The position numbers and the translations under genes were made by a program. The notes under the pieces are model-generated. The model was given only the letters and a program-made list of their open reading frames with translations. It made no database searches and had not been told where the DNA came from. 64,000 nucleotides of DNA from VRUE01 sp963705635 (GTDB lineage: Bacteria > Actinomycetota > Thermoleophilia > Solirubrobacterales > 70-9). Location of the stretch: the NCBI GenBank assembly GCA_963705635.1, contig CAVPKH010000001.1:186001-250000 (forward strand), in the 5' to 3' direction. Shown here piece by piece: positions 63,417 to 64,000 of this stretch; within the stretch, counting starts at the first letter, position 1; every line of letters starts with the position of its first letter.

Positions 63417-64000
63417 GTGAGGAATCCGTCTGCACCGGCCTCTGGCCGCCGCGAGCGCGGTGGCGATGCGTCCTCGACCTCCGCGGGACACGGCAGCGTC
63501 AAAGGGCGACTTCGCTCCCGCCGGCTCCTCGTCCTCGCCGCGACCGTCTTCGTCGCACTGGCCGCCGCCGCGACGACCCAGGCCTCCAGCGGCATCATCG
63601 GCTACTTCGAACTGGGCGGGGAATTCGAAGGGTCCCTCCAGACGGAAGCCGGAGCAAAGGTCGGTGACGTCGATGTCAATGCCAACGGCGCTGGCGCCGC
63701 CGACCCCGGCGATGTCTACGTCCTTGCCAGCGGCGCCTTCGGCAGCAGCGTGCGGCAGCTCTCGGCTGCCGATGACCTCATCCGTATGTGGGGCACGAAC
63801 ACGGTCAAAAGCGGCCCCGGCCAGGCAGACGAGACGCAGGCCGTTCAGGTCGATGCGACGGGTGGCACGTTCACGCTCGGCTTCGACGCCGACACGACTC
63901 CTGACATCGCCGCCGACGCGACGGCGGCCCAGGTCGAATCCGCCCTCAACGGCCTCGCCTCGATCGGCGCCGGCGGGGTCAGTGTCACCGGCGGCCCCGG
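63417..64000 (+). CDS. Secreted protein of unknown function (partial)
   Basis: GTG 63417 follows GGAGAGG and the frame is open to the end of the window (about 194 residues). The start is basic (RRERGGDASSTSAGHGSVKGRLRSRRLL), then a signal segment VLAATVFVALAAAATTQASSG. The mature part is acidic, Gly/Ala-rich and low in Lys (GYFELGGEFEGSLQTEAG...VGDVDVNANGAGAADPGDVYVLASGAFGSSVRQL). The segment FTLGFDADTTPDIAADATAAQVESALNGL looks like a repeat unit found in very large actinobacterial surface proteins. Length cannot be known from this window. Confidence 0.75.
   Translation, partial: MRNPSAPASGRRERGGDASSTSAGHGSVKGRLRSRRLLVLAATVFVALAAAATTQASSGIIGYFELGGEFEGSLQTEAGAKVGDVDVNANGAGAADPGDVYVLASGAFGSSVRQLSAADDLIRMWGTNTVKSGPGQADETQAVQVDATGGTFTLGFDADTTPDIAADATAAQVESALNGLASIGAGGVSVTGGP

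Overview
The window (about 68-70% GC, with GTG and TTG starts common) is a chromosomal replication-origin region from an actinobacterium. Gene order and protein style (DUF3662-FHA/FhaB/PstP/RodA/PbpA/PknB cluster, DUF3105, many TetR proteins sharing a PGRHGLPREF-like N-terminus, long secreted Gly/Ala-rich protein) suggest the class Thermoleophilia (Solirubrobacterales-like). That placement is inference; no rRNA gene is present.

Layout. 0-4.1 kb: part of an alkaline-phosphatase-superfamily gene, a small membrane protein, a frameshifted aminotransferase, a Ddl-like ATP-grasp ligase, a bifunctional nuclease and tRNA-Ile(GAT). 4.2-18.2 kb: the origin core. On the minus strand run rpmH-rnpA-yidD-yidC-jag-rsmG-parA-parB; on the plus strand run dnaA-dnaN-recF-dciA(DUF721)-gyrB-gyrA. 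A parS-like site lies at the rnpA/yidD junction and two DnaA boxes lie in the dnaA-dnaN gap. 18-20.6 kb: HNH nuclease, pheA and a secreted/membrane protein. 20.6-32.6 kb: a cell-division and signalling cluster (STPK, FhaA, FhaB, PstP, RodA, PbpA, PknB with PASTA repeats, second Ddl), then an orphan SecD-like protein and another STPK. 33.4-37.3 kb: dedA-uppP-fic-purM, overlapping or closely spaced. 37.4-49.3 kb: a surface-polysaccharide cluster (CapD-like dehydratase, LytR_C protein, O-antigen-ligase-like protein, flippase, glycosyltransferases, sugar-phosphate transferase, GNAT and FemAB-like proteins). 49.3-53.7 kb: DUF3105, metF, a sugar transporter and a crotonase. 53.8-63.1 kb: an accessory region with seven TetR-type regulator genes (eight TetR units, one gene being a tandem fusion) mixed with a TacA-TacT pair, a Phd-VapC pair, a small-ORF/nucleotidyltransferase pair and a heavily frameshifted nucleotide-sugar dehydrogenase. 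The window ends inside a secreted protein.

Most notable non-coding signal: four copies of a 113-121 bp palindromic element (662-775, 43706-43818, 53665-53785 and a decayed copy at 56683-56802). Each sits flush against stop codons. In the three intact copies the outer arms pair perfectly (20-24 bp) but differ from copy to copy, while the inner sequences are conserved. Other structured regions are a 442 bp yidC-jag gap holding three inverted repeats, and a pair of 35 bp direct repeats with phased ATCCAA hexamers at the fic start.

Caution: at least nine genes, including parA, parB and gyrA, carry single-base frameshifts, often beside G/C runs. Most are probably sequencing errors, so the broken genes should not be taken as real pseudogenes without checking.
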